Source of the DNA: JBBSEX01 sp038239345
GTDB lineage: Bacteria; Acidobacteriota; Terriglobia; Bryobacterales; Bryobacteraceae
NCBI GenBank assembly: GCA_038239345.1
Contig: JBBSEX010000105.1
Coordinates: 1 to 6,520 of the forward strand
Length of the DNA: 6,520 bases
Direction of reading: 5' to 3'
The notes under the pieces are model-generated. The model was not told the origin of the DNA. It saw nothing but the letters and a program-made list of their open reading frames with translations, and made no database searches. This document shows, piece by piece, positions 5,565-6,520 of the stretch (position 1 is the stretch's first letter; each line of letters opens with the position of its first letter). A program made the position numbers and the translations under genes.

Positions 5565-6034
5565 CCGAAAGGACACTCTGTCTCTAGCCTTACGACCTTA
5601 GCAACGCGACGCCGGTGACGCTCGGCGCCGCTGAAGCGTGCTTGGAGAAATATTCCGACCAACTCCCAAGCAACCGTATTGGTGACCACGCGGCCGCCCA
5701 GGCAGATCACGTTCATGTCGTCGTCCTCGACCCCCTGATGGGCCGAGAAGCTCTCATGGATCAGACACGCCCGCACATTGGGCACCTTGTTGGCGGCGAT
5801 GCACGCACCCACGCCACTACCGCAGATGGCCACCCCGCGATCTACCTCTCCGCGAGCAACGGCACGGGCCAAGGGCACGATAAAGTCCGGATAATCATCG
5901 TCCGGATTCTGTTGGCTGGCCCCAAAATCGACTACCTCGTAGTGAGCCTCACGCAACATCCCGGCCAGATATTCCTTCGACTCAAATCCTCCATGATCGG
6001 CAGCGATGCCGATTCGTTTCGGGAAATCAGACAC
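5558..6034 (-). CDS. rpiB: Ribose-5-phosphate isomerase B (RpiB/LacAB family)
   Basis: This cytoplasmic enzyme interconverts ribose 5-phosphate and ribulose 5-phosphate in the non-oxidative pentose phosphate pathway. The 158 residues contain IGIAADHGGFESK (Asp13, His14; substrate binding), DDDYPDF, AICGSGVGACIAANK with Cys71 matching the catalytic Cys66 of the E. coli enzyme, VRACLIHESFSAHQGVEDDD, MNVICLGGRVV and the closing FSGAERHRRRVAKVVRLE. The E. coli ring-opening His99 (in HNDTNV) aligns with an Asp here, but His93 and His99 of this protein lie close by. I chose the GTG at 6034 because GGAG sits 7 nt upstream and the protein then begins at the first beta strand. The longer frame to 6079 would only read through the tkt end. 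It overlaps tkt by 8 nt (coupled operon). The last seven residues (TECPFGD) extend past the usual end. Allose-6-phosphate or galactose-6-phosphate isomerase is a less likely alternative. Confidence 0.93.
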   Translation of the reverse strand: MSDFPKRIGIAADHGGFESKEYLAGMLREAHYEVVDFGASQQNPDDDYPDFIVPLARAVARGEVDRGVAICGSGVGACIAANKVPNVRACLIHESFSAHQGVEDDDMNVICLGGRVVTNTVAWELVGIFLQARFSGAERHRRRVAKVVRLETECPFGD

Positions 6035-6520
6035 TCTTCTGCTCCAGCAACGCAAGTGCCCGCTTGCAGACGTTCTCAACGGTAAAGCCGTACTCGCGCA
6101 TCAGCACCGGCCCGGGCGCGGAAGCGCCGAAATGATCGAGGCCAATCACCTCGCCAAGATCGCCAACGTAGCGATGCCACCCTTGCGTCGCCCCGGCTTC
6201 CACAGCCAGTCGCGCGCGGATTCCAGGCGGAAACACCGAGCGGCGATATTCCGCCGTTTGCACATCGAATAATTCCCAACTTGGCATGGACACGAGGCGC
6301 GTCTGAACGTTCCGCTTTTCTAGTTCATGCTGCGCTTCCACGATCAGACCCACTTCCGATCCGGTCGCGATCAAAATGATCTGGGGCTGACCGTTCGATG
6401 CCTCGGCCAGGATGTAGGCCCCTTGTTTCAATCCAGCGGCGGAGGCATAGTGGCTGCGGTCTAGGGTCGGTACATCCTGGCGAGTCAGGATCAGCGCGAC
6501 GGGACGGTCCCGCGACTCAA
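6027..6520 (-). CDS. tkt: Transketolase, C-terminal part (5' end outside window)
   Basis: The frame is open from the window edge to TGA at 6027-6029 and gives 163 residues. It aligns along its whole length with the end of bacterial transketolases: RPVALILTRQDVPTLDR closes the pyrimidine-binding domain, and ILIATGSEVGLIVEAQHEL, RLVSMPSWELFD, YRRSVFPP, ARLAVEAG, GWHRYVG, GLDHFGASAPGPVLMREYGFT and VENVCKRALALL make up the C-terminal domain. The enzyme is cytoplasmic and moves two-carbon ketol units between sugar phosphates using thiamine diphosphate and Mg. The cofactor and catalytic domains lie outside the window. The end overlaps the rpiB start by 8 nt, so two consecutive steps of the pentose phosphate pathway are co-transcribed. 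Nothing in this part looks damaged. Confidence 0.95.
   Translation of the reverse strand, partial: ESRDRPVALILTRQDVPTLDRSHYASAAGLKQGAYILAEASNGQPQIILIATGSEVGLIVEAQHELEKRNVQTRLVSMPSWELFDVQTAEYRRSVFPPGIRARLAVEAGATQGWHRYVGDLGEVIGLDHFGASAPGPVLMREYGFTVENVCKRALALLEQKSV

Noticed and set aside
6035..6079. Upstream extension of rpiB
   Set aside because: It would read 15 residues through the end of tkt in a second frame. The GTG at 6034 has a good ribosome site and fits the family start.
5615..6085. 156-codon plus-strand frame opposite rpiB
   Set aside because: rpiB is conserved over its whole length on the other strand, and this frame has no family features.
1..6520. CRISPR arrays, tRNA, rRNA or riboswitches
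   Set aside because: No regularly spaced repeats, no cloverleaf with TTCGAAT-like arm, no rRNA-like segments and no recognisable riboswitch core were seen on either strand.

Overview
The window looks like an accessory-type stretch of a soil bacterium, most plausibly an Acidobacteriota (Terriglobia-like) member. This rests on family resemblance recalled from memory: a secreted SYLF protein, an acidobacterial-looking methyltransferase, a zinc-ribbon protein resembling DUF6431 next to a DnaG-type CHC2 zinc finger, and moderately GC-rich coding. No marker gene fixes the taxonomy.

Left part (1-2087). The first 151 bases are the 3' end of a plus-strand gene of unknown function. Facing it, only 10 bases away, is a truncated and frameshifted class I SAM-dependent methyltransferase on the minus strand (162-590). 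Divergent from that is a two-gene plus-strand operon (710-2087). It encodes a secreted SYLF (Ysc84-type) lipid-binding protein and, overlapping it by 11 nt, a secreted protein of unknown function with two related beta-rich segments.

Middle (2088-4440). On the minus strand, a 697-residue protein fuses a polyprenyl-phosphate-hexose-synthase-like GT2 domain to a polytopic GT-C module of the TMTC/PMT kind. One chain could therefore both make and use a lipid-linked sugar. Its stop overlaps a GTG that opens a 27-codon remnant of an NAD-dependent sugar epimerase, cut off right after the Rossmann glycine motif. A perfect 10-bp inverted repeat (4412-4434) lies just upstream of the fusion gene.

Right part (4490-6520). 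A decayed two-gene cassette (DUF6431-like zinc ribbon plus CHC2 zinc finger) occupies 4490-5533. The original proteins can still be read by jumping frames at several small indels, including a 14-nt tandem duplication. Upstream of it in transcription order is an intact housekeeping pair, the 3' end of transketolase (tkt) overlapping rpiB by 8 nt, both of the non-oxidative pentose phosphate pathway.

Overall, intact metabolic and envelope genes are separated by at least four decayed genes, which suggests a site with repeated insertion and deletion. The best candidates for something new are the GT2/GT-C fusion and the paired zinc-ribbon/CHC2 cassette, whose intact relatives may form an undescribed mobile or replication module.
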